Below, piece by piece: positions 1-11,352 of a stretch of DNA of 64,000 nucleotides. The translations under genes were made by a program, and so were the position numbers. The stretch lies in NCBI GenBank assembly GCA_026745465.1, contig JACYXH010000134.1:124001-188000 (forward strand), read 5' to 3'. This stretch comes from Lota lota. Taxonomy: Eukaryota; Chordata; Actinopteri; Gadiformes; Lotidae. The notes under the pieces were generated by a model. The model was not told where the DNA came from. It made no database searches and saw nothing but the letters and a program-made list of their open reading frames with translations. Each line of letters starts with the position of its first letter. The stretch's first letter is position 1.

Positions 1-182
1 GTGCAAGAAAGTGTTATCCCAGTAATTTATCAGGAACAAAGAGTTACTAGAGGTCTAAGATGTATGGGCTGAAATAACTATGATCATCCTTTATCAACCT
101 AAATTCTCCATCCATTGTTTCTATTGCAGTGATTTCTAGACAGATCTTGTGTATATTCATATCCCTTTCATTGCTGTTCCAG

Positions 183-853
183 GATTTTTTCCCTTTGGAC
201 TTTTGGCTCGGTTTAACCGATGTAGAAGTAGAAGGGACCTGGAAGTGGGTGGATGGAACTCCCCTGACTACAGCGTAAGACTTTGGCCTGTTTGAACACA
301 CCAGATGACTCGGTGCAGTCCATTTCAAGGACTGCACTGCTGTGATTTTGACAACTGCTATGAATGTTCTTAATTTGTATCGTCAGCAAACCATTATCGA
401 GTCAAGTACAAACTTAAGTCAATGTAAAAATATGAAATAAGTGAAGGATAACTTTATAATTATCTGAAAATGGGTTCAAAATCATGGGAGTAAAGAGACC
501 CTATTAATCTTTTCCTGAGGAGAACATCCACTCAGGACCAGCCCACGTTCTTTTTGGTGGTCCTGACTGGTTTAGATGCAGCATTAACATGTAACATACA
601 ACACTACTCGAAAACCCCATATTCATTATGTATTCCTTTCAGTCATGTCTAAACCAAAAAAGAAAAGCGAATTCTATTCAATACAACTTTTTTCAGGTAC
701 TGGGTGCATCCTCAACCAGATAATAACGGTCCAGCTCCAAATAAAGAGGAAGATTGTGTTGAGCGTTACGGAATGGGTGGATGGAATGACCTTTCGTGTC
801 TTACTGATCGTTACTGGATCTGTGAGAAGAATCTGGATGTCAGCATTGTCTGA
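183..853 (+). CDS. LEC1: C-type lectin receptor, 3' end only (CRD2 and CRD3 exons)
   Basis: Last two coding exons of a gene that begins left of the window. CRD2 exon 183-274 follows a pyrimidine-rich acceptor (ttccag) and ends at a GTAAGA donor. It encodes [20 protein letters not shown], the typical core of a C-type lectin domain. CRD3 exon 697-853 follows tttttcag and encodes a QPD motif (galactose-type in known lectins), the calcium-site WND and the final Cys pair, then stops at TGA 851-853. CRD2 ends in phase 2 and CRD3 restores the frame. AATAAA at 865-870 lies only 11 bases after the stop. The domain assignment is clear. Whether the whole gene is functional cannot be judged because the upstream exons are missing from the window. 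Confidence 0.8.
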
Positions 854-904
854 TCTATATGACTAATAAATGTTTATTCTACTTGTGTTTTTGTGTAGGC
901 CTTA

Positions 905-1440
905 CTATATGTTTAACGTCAAAGCACACAATGGGCCTCATGCAGGAACATTTGCGTATTGTCCTCTTAAAGGGGTCACATTGAGATTTTGGGTTTTTTC
1001 CCTTTCCTTTAGTGTGTTGTAGCGTTTTTTTTGTCCTGTAATAGTTCTGTTAAGTTACAAAGCTCAAAGTCCACGCCAAAGGGAGATCATCTCTCCCACA
1101 GAAAAGCCCTCTCCTGAAACGCCTCGTTTGCAGTCAGCCTTTACTTCTGAGACTTGGTGACCTCACCAACAAACACATTTGTATAAGCCCCGCCCTTCAC
1201 CTTGCTGAAATCCCCAGCGAGCCTTCCCACAATCCCTTGTCCAACGCGACAAAGCGTCAAAACAAATTGAATTGAAGCCTGTGAGATGTTGGGGACCACT
1301 GAGTCTGAATTTATACTTCTGCGGACCCCACAATGATGCCCAAGGACTCTTATCAGTTATGGTTTTATAGGAAAATAGGAGTAAAGCGAGGTGCAGCATC
1401 TGACAAACCCTCTTTCAAAAGTTATATGCAGTGGTTTAGT
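905..1440. repeat. 3'-flank repeat X2, copy 1
   Basis: A block that recurs beside the 3' end of most lectin units, inverted where the unit is inverted. One end carries the text around cctctttaaaggggtca/ccctttaagaggacaat. The other end (about 1290-1440) is shared with the GC-rich repeat X1 found upstream of the B modules. It resembles a non-autonomous transposon, but no terminal repeats were defined. Short open frames in it are not supported as genes. Confidence 0.5.
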
Positions 1441-3000
1441 GCAGGGTATACGCAGGTATACGGCGTATAGCTACATATTCTTCAGTCTGCATTGCGTATA
1501 CCCACTTCTAAACCCTCTCTGATGCGCATCATTCAGTAGTGTCCTGCAATAGCCATACAGTCCAGCACATGAGTATCTAATCCAATCGCATGTGAATAAA
1601 AGCAAACGTTCCCTAAAAAGCACCCAATAAAGAGATTATCTTCAGGTAACCAGTGGCTGAAATGTACAGAGCCCCTCTGGGGTCACATGATAGAAAAGAA
1701 AACCTTGATGTGTAAAGTGAGAAGGGATTTTTAAAACGTGCCCTTTGATTCTCGATCCATGGGAATGGTTTTCTAAATCCGTTCCCTCAGATTTGGTTTG
1801 TTCTACACAGCAGGCCACATTCAGACCCACATCTTCTTCTCGTGTGCTATAGTCTAATAGAGCAGCAGCATGACATAAAGAAACTCCAACCGCTGTTTTC
1901 CAATGGTGTCCGCAAAGTCAACCGAGAGAGTATATCACTGTGGTTTTCATGAATATGTAAAATGTAGATATTTGTGTTTATTGTTAACTAAATATGGTTA
2001 TTTTGAATATATTTTTTAATTCTTTGAATGATGATGATATTTGAATGTTTGTTAAAAATAAACTAATCTCTGACTTAAACACCATGTTTGCCTCATCTTA
2101 AATGTATCTTATATTTACGCATTAGGCCTGTGTAGTACCAGTAGTATTTGCCAACTGCCCCTTAACAAATGTTAATTTTCTAATGGTGGCACACTCTGGC
2201 CGACACTATCTGTTGCAAAAGACAGTCTACAAAATAAACAACTGTCCCATAGACTACTTTCAAGGTGAGGGAATAGTTGTCAAATTGTCCCGTGTGGATG
2301 GATTTAGGAATAAGGAAAATTTAACTCAAAATGCATAATTATTTAGATGTCTTACCATAAAGTCTGTGGGCCAGTATTGCTTGCAAAATCTCCATCTCTT
2401 CTGTAGCTAATGATATTTTCATAATGATCCTTACTCCCTGAAATAAATCAAGTGACAATGACGAAATACTACTGGCCCATTTTTAGGTTATTTAAAGATG
2501 AAAGAGTAGTCTTAGGTGTATAACCACTTCTCCAGGCACCGCTACACCACTGGTTAAATGCAAATTATCAAAGATGAACAGAAATGGCAGCAAGATTGGA
2601 CCAGTCAATTAACTGGTCCTGGTCCTCAATTTACTAAACAGTTAAAAACATCTTACTTTTACAACAGCCAATATTAATTTGTGATAGGTCCTCGTGGGTT
2701 AGGCTGTTAGTGATTAAAAAGGAAAGGTCCTTGAAGCTTTTTCACAAGACCATCATTTTAAAACCACAAATAGAAAAATAACCTACTCTTGTATCACAAT
2801 TGTAAAAAATCTTATATTTTGCATCCATTGTTTCTTATATTTTATATGATAAATAACATTCCAAGGGTCTGCATTACGTAAGGAATAAACCACCAAATAA
2901 TGTTCCGCTGGGCAGATGAGCTGAAGCTGCGCTTGCTTACCACCCCTGTCGTTCCCTTTCCAGTAACGGGACGGCCCGTCATGGGTTATCCCTTGCGTAG
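1441..3000. other. AT-rich spacer between LEC1 and LEC2
   Basis: No gene seen. The stretch starts with an inverted-repeat motif (GGGTATACGC near 1443 and GCGTATACCC near 1494) and continues as AT-rich sequence repeated in the other 3' flanks (24160-25800, 49610-51050 and, inverted, 7150-8030 and 51430-52640). A small open frame on the minus strand (1642-1830) recurs in several copies but has no recognisable domain. Confidence 0.5.
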
Positions 3001-3020
3001 TAAAGGACTAATGCATGTGA

Positions 3021-3446
3021 TTGGCCCTGCCTCCAGATAACGGCAACCAGGCCCACCGCGCGGCCGCTATGACGCAGGACCAGCAGCCACCAGGGCCAAA
3101 CTACAGGGCCTTCCCTCCGAGGCCCCGCGGAGCAGCACCTCACCACTACAGGCCCCAGGGCCCCATGCATCCCCCCCGGGGCCCGTTCCAACACCAGCAC
3201 CCCGGCCACCATACCCACGCATATCTCCCTCCTCCCAGCCCCTACCCTCCCCCGCCGGGGCCCTTCTCTCCGCATAACTACCCTCTCTACCCTCCTCCTC
3301 CTCACCATCTTACTCCTCCTACTCACCACTCCTCCTCCTCGTACGGCCCTCTCCAGTACCCCCCTCCCCCACCTTGGCCCCCGGGTCTCCACCCGGGTCT
3401 TCACTTCCCTCTCTTTCATCCTCCCCCTTTCCCACCCCCCCACTGA
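3021..3446 (+). CDS. Proline-rich open frame P1 (unrecognised; possibly a captured terminal exon)
   Basis: An open frame dense in Pro, His and Tyr (for example PPPPPWPPG near its end). An in-frame TGA lies directly before it at 3018-3020. The first ATG is at 3069, but two related copies (P2, P4) have ACG there, so that start is not conserved. A possible splice acceptor (cctgcctccag, ending about 3036) suggests it may be the last exon of a multi-exon gene. The stop codon is followed by a 3'UTR-like stretch with AATAAA near 3619. Decayed copies lie upstream of several lectin E1a exons on the same strand. I do not recognise the protein. It may be an exon carried along with the duplicating unit and not a gene of its own. 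Confidence 0.35.
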   Translation: MALPPDNGNQAHRAAAMTQDQQPPGPNYRAFPPRPRGAAPHHYRPQGPMHPPRGPFQHQHPGHHTHAYLPPPSPYPPPPGPFSPHNYPLYPPPPHHLTPPTHHSSSSYGPLQYPPPPPWPPGLHPGLHFPLFHPPPFPPPH

Positions 3447-3685
3447 TTGAACACTCAAGATGAACTCTTCCAGGTCACATGGACACCGTTAGCAAGCGGC
3501 CAAAAGATCGGTCTGTTTTTTTCAGTTTTTATTTTATTTTAATTATGCTGTAAAATCCCTCCTTTCTACTCATGTTAAAATATGGGCCCAATTTTTTGTA
3601 AATGTTGGCTGTTCCTCAAATAAAATTATGCTAAATACACTTACTTCTCGATTCTGCTAAGCTGTACGGCGAAATTGCCAAGCCA

Positions 3686-3767
3686 TTTCTTCCTCTTTAA
3701 ACACTTCCCATTAGCTTTTTTGTGTTCTAATTTTGAGTGAAACCAAGGCGTTCACTCATCTACTAAT
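3686..3767 (+). promoter_or_regulatory. Putative proximal promoter of module A, LEC2
   Basis: About 75 bases before the E1a ATG lies ttcttcctcttt, the complement of an AAAGAGGAAG ETS/PU.1-type site, followed by GTGAAACC and an ATG in weak context. The same arrangement occurs 70-120 bases upstream of E1a in LEC3, LEC5, LEC7, LEC8, LEC9 and LEC10. The site is degraded before LEC6 and absent before LEC4. PU.1 is a known driver of myeloid lectin receptors. The role here is inferred from position and conservation only. Confidence 0.3.
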
Positions 3768-4055
3768 ATGCAGATGGAAGAGAACCTCCATAGCAAGGGT
3801 AGGAAGGTGAGGACTCCCCAGGCAAGGACATGGCAGGAAACGGTGGATAGTTGGAGTGAGAGGGAGGAGAGGGTTGTGGACATCTATGATAGCATCGATG
3901 CCCACGTCACCGGACCCACAGCCCAGCATCATGAGCCCACGGCGCAAAGCACCAAGACAAGACGTGCATTTCCCCTTTTAGGAAATGATTCATAATACCT
4001 GCCTGATTTAGAACTTCCCCTGTTGTGACCTTAATTTAAACTTGTGTGTCTGTGT

Positions 4056-4119
<64 letters not shown>

Positions 4120-4601
4120 CCCCTGCTAACCCTCAGAATAAGAACCATCTCAACACTGCTGCTTGGTGTGTGGCTCTGCTGTGTCTCCTGATGCTGGCTG
4201 GCCTCGCAGGTCTAGCCGTCTGCTGTGAGTTTCACACAACACACACCATTTGCTTCTTAAAGTGTTTGTAGAGAATGATCCTGCGTTTGTATGAAGTCAA
4301 TTCAACAGCATTTGTAATAAGCACTAAACTCAAACCACACAGTGTATTGCAGTTGATGTTATTCATTGGTACAAGCAAGAGCAACCCCATTGCAAGAATC
4401 GGAGCCACTAAAACATTTATTACAATAATGATTTGCATCTATCTCTTCGGTTTGACTTCAGTGTTTTGCTATTGTTTATATTTGCAGTTAAACATGAGAA
4501 ATTGTCACTCTGAAGACATTGATCATTATAATTTTCTGACTTATTTCACAGTGACCAGACAAAATGAAGAACTGCAGAGTTCGTTAGGCAACATGGTGTA
4601 A
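3768..4601 (+). pseudogene. LEC2 module A: E1a, TMa and a truncated neck exon
   Basis: E1a 3768-3963 encodes a 65-residue cytoplasmic tail with DIYDSI, a YxxI sorting-like motif that is not a canonical ITIM. TMa 4120-4224 follows a (TG)n tract plus CAG and encodes one hydrophobic segment (around [20 protein letters not shown]). It ends at GTGAGT, with an alternative donor GCAG|GT at 4209 in the same phase. The neck exon beginning at 4552 reads NEELQSSLGNMV and hits TAA at 4599-4601, so as a self-contained gene this module is dead. It could still act as an alternative 5' end if TMa spliced past it to the neck exon at 6381, because the phases agree. No evidence for that splice exists in the sequence beyond phase. 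Confidence 0.6.
4041..4116 (+). repeat. (TG)n microsatellite at the TMa acceptor, LEC2
   Basis: About 75 bases of TG dinucleotides end directly at the CAG acceptor of TMa, taking the place of the usual polypyrimidine tract. Confidence 0.95.
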
Positions 4602-4671
4602 CATACAACATAAAATGATAATTAACTAAATTAACTAAAAATAACAAAGTAACTAAATGATTGCAGTGAAC

Positions 4672-5345
4672 AGACGTGTTGCTCCTGTTGCACCACTGAT
4701 GCAGGTCGTGGCCGGTGGAGCAGGTCACAAAGCTACGCTACCGACGCAACGATTTCGTGCTCAATGTAGCTCCCCCTGCTACACTGGGCACGCAAGCGTC
4801 GCGTAGCCTTGCGTCACGCCGTAAGGAAACGCTCCACACTAATAAAAGAGAGCTGCTACACTGAGCCCGTCTGACGCGCAGCAGAATAAGCAGCTGCTTG
4901 TGGGAGTTTTCCCAGGTGTCGATGGAAGTCCTTAAAAACAGGAAATGAAATTCACCACGAGTCCGTATGGTCCTCCAGTACTCACTGAATGTCGATTGTC
5001 CAATCACATAGCCAAACTCATGGCGCTCATTTGCGTAAGGTCAACTGAAGTTGACCTTTTGTCCCACCACTTTCAACACTCCGTGATCCCCAGCCTGCAC
5101 GCGAGCATTACCACAATCCCCTGCTCCACGCGAGCACGCGTCCAGCACGCGTCCAATTTAAAAGGAATTAGAGGGGAGTGCCACACTCGAGGCCACGCGT
5201 TTGGTGGGGCTGGGTCGTGAAGCTGAATTTATACTTCTGCGGACCCCACAATGAGGCCCCTGGACTCTTATCAGTTATGGTTTTATAAGAAAATAGTAGT
5301 ATGGCGAGGAGCAGCATCTGATAAACCCTCTTTCAAAAGTTATAT
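4672..5345. repeat. GC-rich repeat X1, copy in LEC2
   Basis: A block found between modules A and B in LEC2, LEC4, LEC5, LEC6, LEC7 and LEC9. It carries many CpG-rich ACGC words and a block around gctccccctgctacactggg. Its last ~130 bases are shared with X2. It probably derives from a DNA transposon (inference). An 89-codon frame antisense to the lectin (4738-5007) stays open in several copies. Because the copies are young, that is weak evidence for coding. Confidence 0.5.
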
Positions 5346-5568
5346 GCTTTTGCCTGAAAGCATATTAATTTTGGATACATTATTTGATATTGATCTGTGT
5401 GCCAAATGAGCGTAATAGCTTCTAGACTGCACAGCATATTTTAGTGATGAGGAACCAATTCAATTTTAGGCCTTGATTAAAAAAGATATATAAATGACAC
5501 AGAAGTCTATAGGTCGTCACACAAGTCAAAAACAGGAAGTTTGATCATAGTAAATGATCATCTTCTTC

Positions 5569-5628
5569 TGAGTCAGCCTGAAGAACGCCTCAGTCTGCGA
5601 GGAGAGAGCTGAGTGAACGTTATCGGCC
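5569..5628 (+). promoter_or_regulatory. Putative proximal promoter of module B, LEC2
   Basis: TGAGTCAGC (AP-1/MARE type) at 5569-5577, 52 bases before the E1b ATG in a good Kozak context (cggccATGg). The site is kept at the same distance in LEC5 (30395-30403), LEC6 (34877-34885), LEC7 (39976-39984) and LEC9 (56843-56851), and is altered to TGAATCAGC in LEC4. Function is inferred. Confidence 0.35.
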
Positions 5629-6943
5629 ATGGTGCATCGTTCAGATGAGATTGAGATGCACGTCGAGACCAGAAAATATCAGTCTTATTCAGGGAACAAA
5701 ACTGAAGAGATTATGCCAGATTGTACCTCAAACTCAAGTAGGTACTCTCTCTCTTTGTCAATCTGTCTGGTTTTAATTGAACAATTGTTAATTGAACATT
5801 TGAAATATTTTCCTCAATCGTTATTCTACTCTATTCTTTTTTTTAATTAATTGAATATGAACTAGCCTGTGTGTGTTTCACTGCAGAAAGACACCTGCAC
5901 CAGGCTTATCTCAGCATCAGCCTGCTTTGTGTCCTCCAAGCTCTTCTCAACATCACTCTGAGGGTCAGCTGGAACGAGTCCAGAGCCCCCACAGAGACGT
6001 CCTTCCCAAATCAGACACGTAAGTTAGGTTGATGGGTTTTTAATAAATGTCCGAGCATACAATGACGTAAATACAATGAAAAACATAGGAACCTATACTT
6101 TAGTTGTAGTTTCAGAAGGGGTTGATGAATCAAGAAGGGATCCCCAATTTACCTATCATTTGGTTAAAATTGAAAATGTAATTGCATTAATGAAGTCAGT
6201 TCAACAGCATTTGTAATAAGCACTCAACTCAAACCACATTGTGTATTGCTGTTGATGTTAATCATTGGTCATTACAATAATGTTTTGCGTCTGTCTCTTT
6301 GGTTTGATTTCAGTGTTTTGCTATTGTTTGTCACTCTGACGACATTGATCAAGATCATTTTCTGACTTCAGATTTCACAGTGACCTGGCAAATTGAAGAA
6401 CTGCAGAGTGCTTTAGACAAAATGGTGGAAGAGAGGAATCGCTTGCAGAGAGATTTAGACAACATGGTGGAAGAGAGGAATCTCTTGCAGAGTGCTTTAG
6501 ATAACATGGTGGAAGAGAGGAACCACTTGCAGAGGGCTTTAGACTACAATGTGGAAAAGAGGAATCTCTTGCAGAGCGCTTTAGACAAAATGGTGGAAGA
6601 GAGGAATCTCTTGCAGAGCGCTTTAGACAACATGGTGGAAGAGAGGAATCTCTTGCAGACTGCTTTCAACACATCGCTGAAGAAACATGATGCCTTAAAA
6701 ATGACCCTACATGGTGACTGTATCACCATCGCTCATTTGTTCAATTTGTCATAACTTGAGGTGTTGTATGCTTAGTTTTTATGTTGTTTTTTTGTTGTTG
6801 AAGGAAGCATCTGCACTTGCTGGCAAAACACTGTCTGCAGTTGCTATTACATGTCCCATTCCATGAAGAACTGGCATGAAAGCAGGAAAGACTGCAGGTA
6901 GAGAGGCTCTGATCTCATTGTTGTAAACAGCGAGGAGGAGAAG
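5629..6943 (+). pseudogene. LEC2 module B: C-type lectin receptor, 3' truncated, with nonsense codon
   Basis: Exons: E1b 5629-5737 (cytoplasmic, begins MVHRSDEIEM), E2b 5887-6018 (membrane segment plus short stalk with NIT and NQT glycosylation sites), neck 6381-6713 with six copies of the VEERN repeat, CRD1 6804-6943. All phases agree. CRD1 has an in-frame TAG at 6899-6901 where the other copies read GAG, just after the DCR motif. No CRD2 or CRD3 follows: near 7140 the sequence changes to the inverted 3' flank of a neighbouring unit. The lectin domain therefore cannot be made. Confidence 0.8.
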
Positions 6944-8643
6944 GTAGTGTGCTAGTGTGCTTTTTACATACACGCTTTCATACCAAGTACCAAGATCAGC
7001 CCAGCATGATTTCAACCATTGGTTTAGAAATCATCCAAAGGTGGTTGACATTGGATGGCTGCAATCTTACGACATGGGTTTGAAGTGTGGTTTCTGTTTA
7101 ACAGTAGAAGTAAAAAAGACAAGAGCCAGATTTTTTCAGTGAATTATTCCTCATTCCTAAATCCATTCAAACAGGACAATTTGACAACTATTCCCTCACC
7201 TTGTAAGTAGTCTATGGGTTGTTTATTTTGTAAACTGTCTTTTGCAACAGATAGTGTCGGCCAGAGTGTGCCACCATTAGAAAACTAACATTTGTCAAGG
7301 GGCAGTTTGCAAATATTACTGGTACTACACAGGCCTAATGCGTGAATATAAGATACATTCAAGATGAGGCACACACGGTGTCAGTTTATTTTTAACAAAC
7401 ATTCAAATATCATTAACATTCAAAGAATTCAAAAAAAGATACAACAAGATTAGTTAAAAAAATAACCATATTTAGTTAACAATGAACACAACTATCTACA
7501 TTTTACAACATATTCATGAAAACCACAGTGATCTACTCTCTCGGTTGACTTTACGGACACCATTGGAAAACAGCGGTTGGAGTTGCTTTATGTCATGCTG
7601 CAGCTATATTAGACTATAGCACACGAGAAGAAGATGTGGGTCTGAATGTGGCCTGCTGTGTAGAACAAACCAAATCCGAGGGAACCGATTTACAAAACCA
7701 TTCCCACGGATCGGGAATCCAAGGCCACGGTTTAAAAATCCCTTCTCACTTTACACATCAAGGTTTCTTTTTATATCATGTGACCCCAGAGGGGCACCGT
7801 ACATTTCAGCCACCACCACTGAAGATAATCTCTTTATTGGGTGCTTTTTAGGGAACATTTACATTTATTCACATGGGATTGGATTAGATACTCATGTGCT
7901 GGACTGTATGGCTATTGCAGGACACTACTGAATGATGCGCATCAGAGAGGATGTAGAACTGGGTATACGCAATGCAGACTGAAGAATAAGTAGTTATACA
8001 CCGTATACAAGCGTATACCCTGCACTACACCACTGCATATAACTTTTGAAAGAGGGTTTGTCAGATGCTGCTCCTCGCCATACTCTTATTTTCTATGAAA
8101 CCATAACTGATAAGAGTCCTTGGGCCTCAGCGTGGGGTCCGCAGAAGTATAAATTCAGACTCAGTGGTCCGCAACATCTCACAGGCCGGCCCACCAATCG
8201 CGTGGCCTCGCGTTTGGCCTTCCATTGACTTTGTGTTGGACGCGTTGTCGATTGGGGCAAGGAATTGTGGGAAGGCTTGCGGGGGATTGAAGCGAGGTGA
8301 AGGGCGGGGCTTATGCAAATGTGTTTGTTGGTGAGGTCACCAAGTCTCAGAAGTAAAGGCTGACTGCAAACGAGCCGTTTCAGGTGTTTCAGGAGAGGGC
8401 TTTTCTGTGGGAGAGAGTATCTCCCTTTGCCGTGGACTTTGAGCTTTTTAACTTAACAGACCTTTTACGTGGACAAGAAAACACTATAACACACTAAAGG
8501 TAACCCCAAAAGCTAAATATGACCCCTTTAAGAGGACAATACGCAAATGTACCTGCATGAGGCCCATTGTTTGCTTTGACATTAAACGTATAGTTAGGCC
8601 TACACCAAAACACCTTAGAATAAACATTAATTTGTCATGTAGA
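6944..8643. other. Inversion junction and shared 3' flank of LEC2/LEC3
   Basis: To about 7140 this is the CRD1-CRD2 intron of LEC2. From about 7145 it is the reverse complement of the flank seen at 900-2340, ending in X2 (about 8030-8600). No gene seen. The open frame 7636-7851 is the same unsupported frame noted in the LEC1 flank. Confidence 0.55.
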
Positions 8644-9599
8644 TCAAACAATGCTGACATTATTATCTGGTTGAGGATGCCCCCAGTACCTGAAAAAAGT
8701 TGTATTGAAAAGAATTCACTTTTCTTTTTTGGTTTAGACATGACTGAAAGGAATACATAATGAATATGTGGTTTTTCGAGTAGTGTTGAATGTTACATGT
8801 TAATGCTGCATCTAAACCATTCAGGACCACCAAAAAGCATGTGGGCTGGTCCTGAGTGGATGTTCTACTCAGGAAAAGATTAATAGGGCCGCCTTACTCC
8901 CATGATTTTGAAGCCATTCTCAGATCATTATAAAGTTATCCTTCACTTATTTCATATTTTCACATTGACTTAAGTTTGTACTTGACCCGATAATGGATTG
9001 ATGACGATACATATTAAGGAAATTCATAGCAGTTGTCAAAATCACAGCAGTGCAGTCCTTGAAATGGACTGCACCGAGTCATCTGGTGTGTTCAAACAGG
9101 CCAAAGTCTTACGCTGTAGTCAGGGGAGTTCCATCCACCCACTTCCAGGTCCCTTCTACTTCTGCATCGGTTAAACCGAGCCAAAAGTCCAAAGGGACAA
9201 AATCCTGGAACAGCAATGAAAGGGATATGAATATACTCAAGATCTGTCTAGAAATCACTTCAATAGAAACAATGGATGGAGAATTTAGGTTGATAAAAGA
9301 TGATCATAGTTATTTCAGCCCACACATCTTAGACCTCTTGTAACTCTTTGTTCCTGATCAATTACTGGGATAACACTTCTTGCACTGATAGTTTTTTTCA
9401 CTATTTACACATGCTGCTACATATGGCATAGCAATACCGGAAGGAACCAGCAGATGGCGATAATGCAACACTTATTGAAGACACCCACCAAATTAAAGGC
9501 GGACTGAGAGGAGAAGACTTATTTTGGAATATATCCAGTTTCAAGCCGTTCTTAACAAAAGGAGCTTGTTTGCAAACAATTCTTGTTATTGGTTTGCTC

Positions 9600-9845
9600 T
9601 CTCCACTTGAAAGAGTCTTATATTAAATGGACACAACCATTTTCGTGCCTCTCCCGGAAATGTCACTGCTTTAATTCTCAACACAGCCGTACAGGCAGTG
9701 ATCCGGAAACGCTACTAGGCCTTGAGCAGGGAACTTGGCCGTGCAGATTTCCTGGAAAATCAACCCGTTTGCATTCACACATGACCCCATGCAAGAAATG
9801 TTCTGGAACATTTCTGGGATAGACTGTATGTGTGAAAGGGGCTTA
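9600..9845 (-). repeat. Intronic MITE-like repeat, LEC3
   Basis: Begins on the gene strand with agcccctttcacacataca and contains ggatcactgcctgta. The same block sits in the CRD1-CRD2 intron of LEC4, LEC5, LEC8, LEC9 and LEC10, so it predates the duplications. The family was not identified. Confidence 0.45.
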
Positions 9846-10016
9846 AGAGTCCTTTAAATCCTGATGCATATTTTCTAATGAATAGTTAAAAATACGACTT
9901 CTCATTAGAACAAGTCATTTTTATTTGTACATCCCTTAATGGCAGTGAGTCTCAAAGGGTTTCACAGGCCACTATTATACAACCCCCCCCCCCACCCTAA
10001 GCCCCCAAAGGGCAAG

Positions 10017-10114
10017 AAAAAACTCCCATAATAATCAAGGAAGAAACCTTGAGAAGGAACAGAGGTTTTGAGTTCCGACTGATGGTTTCTTCCTTGATAC
10101 TTGAGGGAGTTTTT
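10017..10114 (-). repeat. Intronic hairpin repeat, LEC3
   Basis: Inverted-repeat sequence built on AAGGAAGAAACC and GGTTTCTTCCTT, able to fold into one long hairpin of about 95 bases. It lies inside a longer SINE-like repeat (about 9940-10210) whose tail resembles common fish retroposon tails (aaataaaactgacttg in other copies). Confidence 0.55.
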
Positions 10115-11280
10115 CCCTCCTTCGAGGGACGGTTAGGAGTGCAATGGGTGCCATCATGGACAGACATAACGGTAGCATAACAAGTTAAACAGTTGAAGTA
10201 CATAAAATAATGATGGTCCACTGTACAACTGGCCCTCGCTATTTTTTCATGTTTGATGAAAAAAAAAACGAATCAGGCTCTTGTTTTTAGTCCACTGTTA
10301 AACAGAAATGACACTTCAAACTCATGTTGTTAGATTGCAGCCATCCAATGTCAACCACCTTTGGTCCATTTCTCAACCAACGGTAGAAATCATGCTGGGC
10401 AGATCTTGGTACTTGGTATGAAAGCGTGTATGTAAAAAGCACACTAGCACACTACCTGCTCCTCCTTGCTGTTTACGACAATGAGATCAGAGCCACTCTC
10501 CCTGCAGGCTTTCCTGCTATCATTCCAGTTGTTCATGGAATGGGACTTGTAATAGCAACTGCAGATGTTGTTTTGCCAGCACGTGCAGAGGTTTCCTGCT
10601 ACAAAAAACTAAACTTAAAAACTAAATATACAACACCTCAAGTGATGACAAATTGAACAAATGAGCGATGGTGATACCTTCACCATTCAGATTCTTTAGT
10701 ATGGCATCCTGCTGCTTCAGCGATGTGTTGAAAGCAGTCTGCAAGCGATTCCTCTCTTCCACCATGTTGTCTAAAGCGCTCTGCAAGAGATTCCTCTCTT
10801 CCACCATGTTGTCTAAAGCGCTCTGCAAGAAATTCCTCTCTTCCACCTTGTTGTCTAAAGCGCTCTGCAGTTCTTCATTTCAGCCGATCACAATGAAATC
10901 TGAAGTCAGAAAATGATCTTGATCAATGTCGTCAGAGTGACAAAAAATAACAAAACACTGAAATCAAACCAAAGATATAGACTCAAAACATTATTGTAAT
11001 GACTGTTTTTTTTTGCAATGGGTTTGCTCTTGTTCGTACCAATGATTAACATCAACTGCAATACACAATGTGGTTATAGTTGAGTGGTTATTACAAATGC
11101 TGTTGAATTGACTTCATACACACGCAGGATCATTCTCAAGAAGCACATTAAGAAGCAAATGGTGTGTGTTTTGTGGAACTCACAGCGGACGGGTAGATCT
11201 GTGAACAACAAGAGCCACAGCAGAGCTACACACCAAGCAGCAGTGTTGAGATGGTTCTTATTCTGAGGGTTTGCAGGGGC

Positions 11281-11297
11281 TGCACACACACACACAG

Positions 11298-11346
<49 letters not shown>

Positions 11347-11352
11347 TAAACA
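11281..11352 (-). repeat. (TG)n microsatellite at the TMa acceptor, LEC3
   Basis: Reads as CA repeats on the plus strand with two interruptions. It abuts the TMa acceptor on the gene strand. Confidence 0.95.

Noticed and set aside
47..337. Minus-strand open frame starting [13 protein letters not shown], repeated about seven times
   Set aside because: It is the complement of the CRD2 exon and nearby intron, and stays open only because the copies are similar. The lectin reading on the other strand has splice sites and a known domain.
1642..1830. Frame MGLNVACCVEQTKSEG, recurring in the 3' flanks
   Set aside because: Open in some copies and broken in others, antisense to the lectin genes, and without a recognised domain.
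3753..3947. Minus-strand frames such as [16 protein letters not shown]
   Set aside because: Exact shadow of exon E1a, which has a start, donor and phase fitting TMa.
3768..3963. DIYDSI in the E1a tail read as an ITIM
   Set aside because: The residue two before Tyr is Asp, not I/V/L/S, so it is only a YxxI-type motif.
6779..7142. Open frame [15 protein letters not shown] after CRD1 in many copies
   Set aside because: It lies after the CRD1 donor in the intron, has no splice signals of its own and matches no domain I know.
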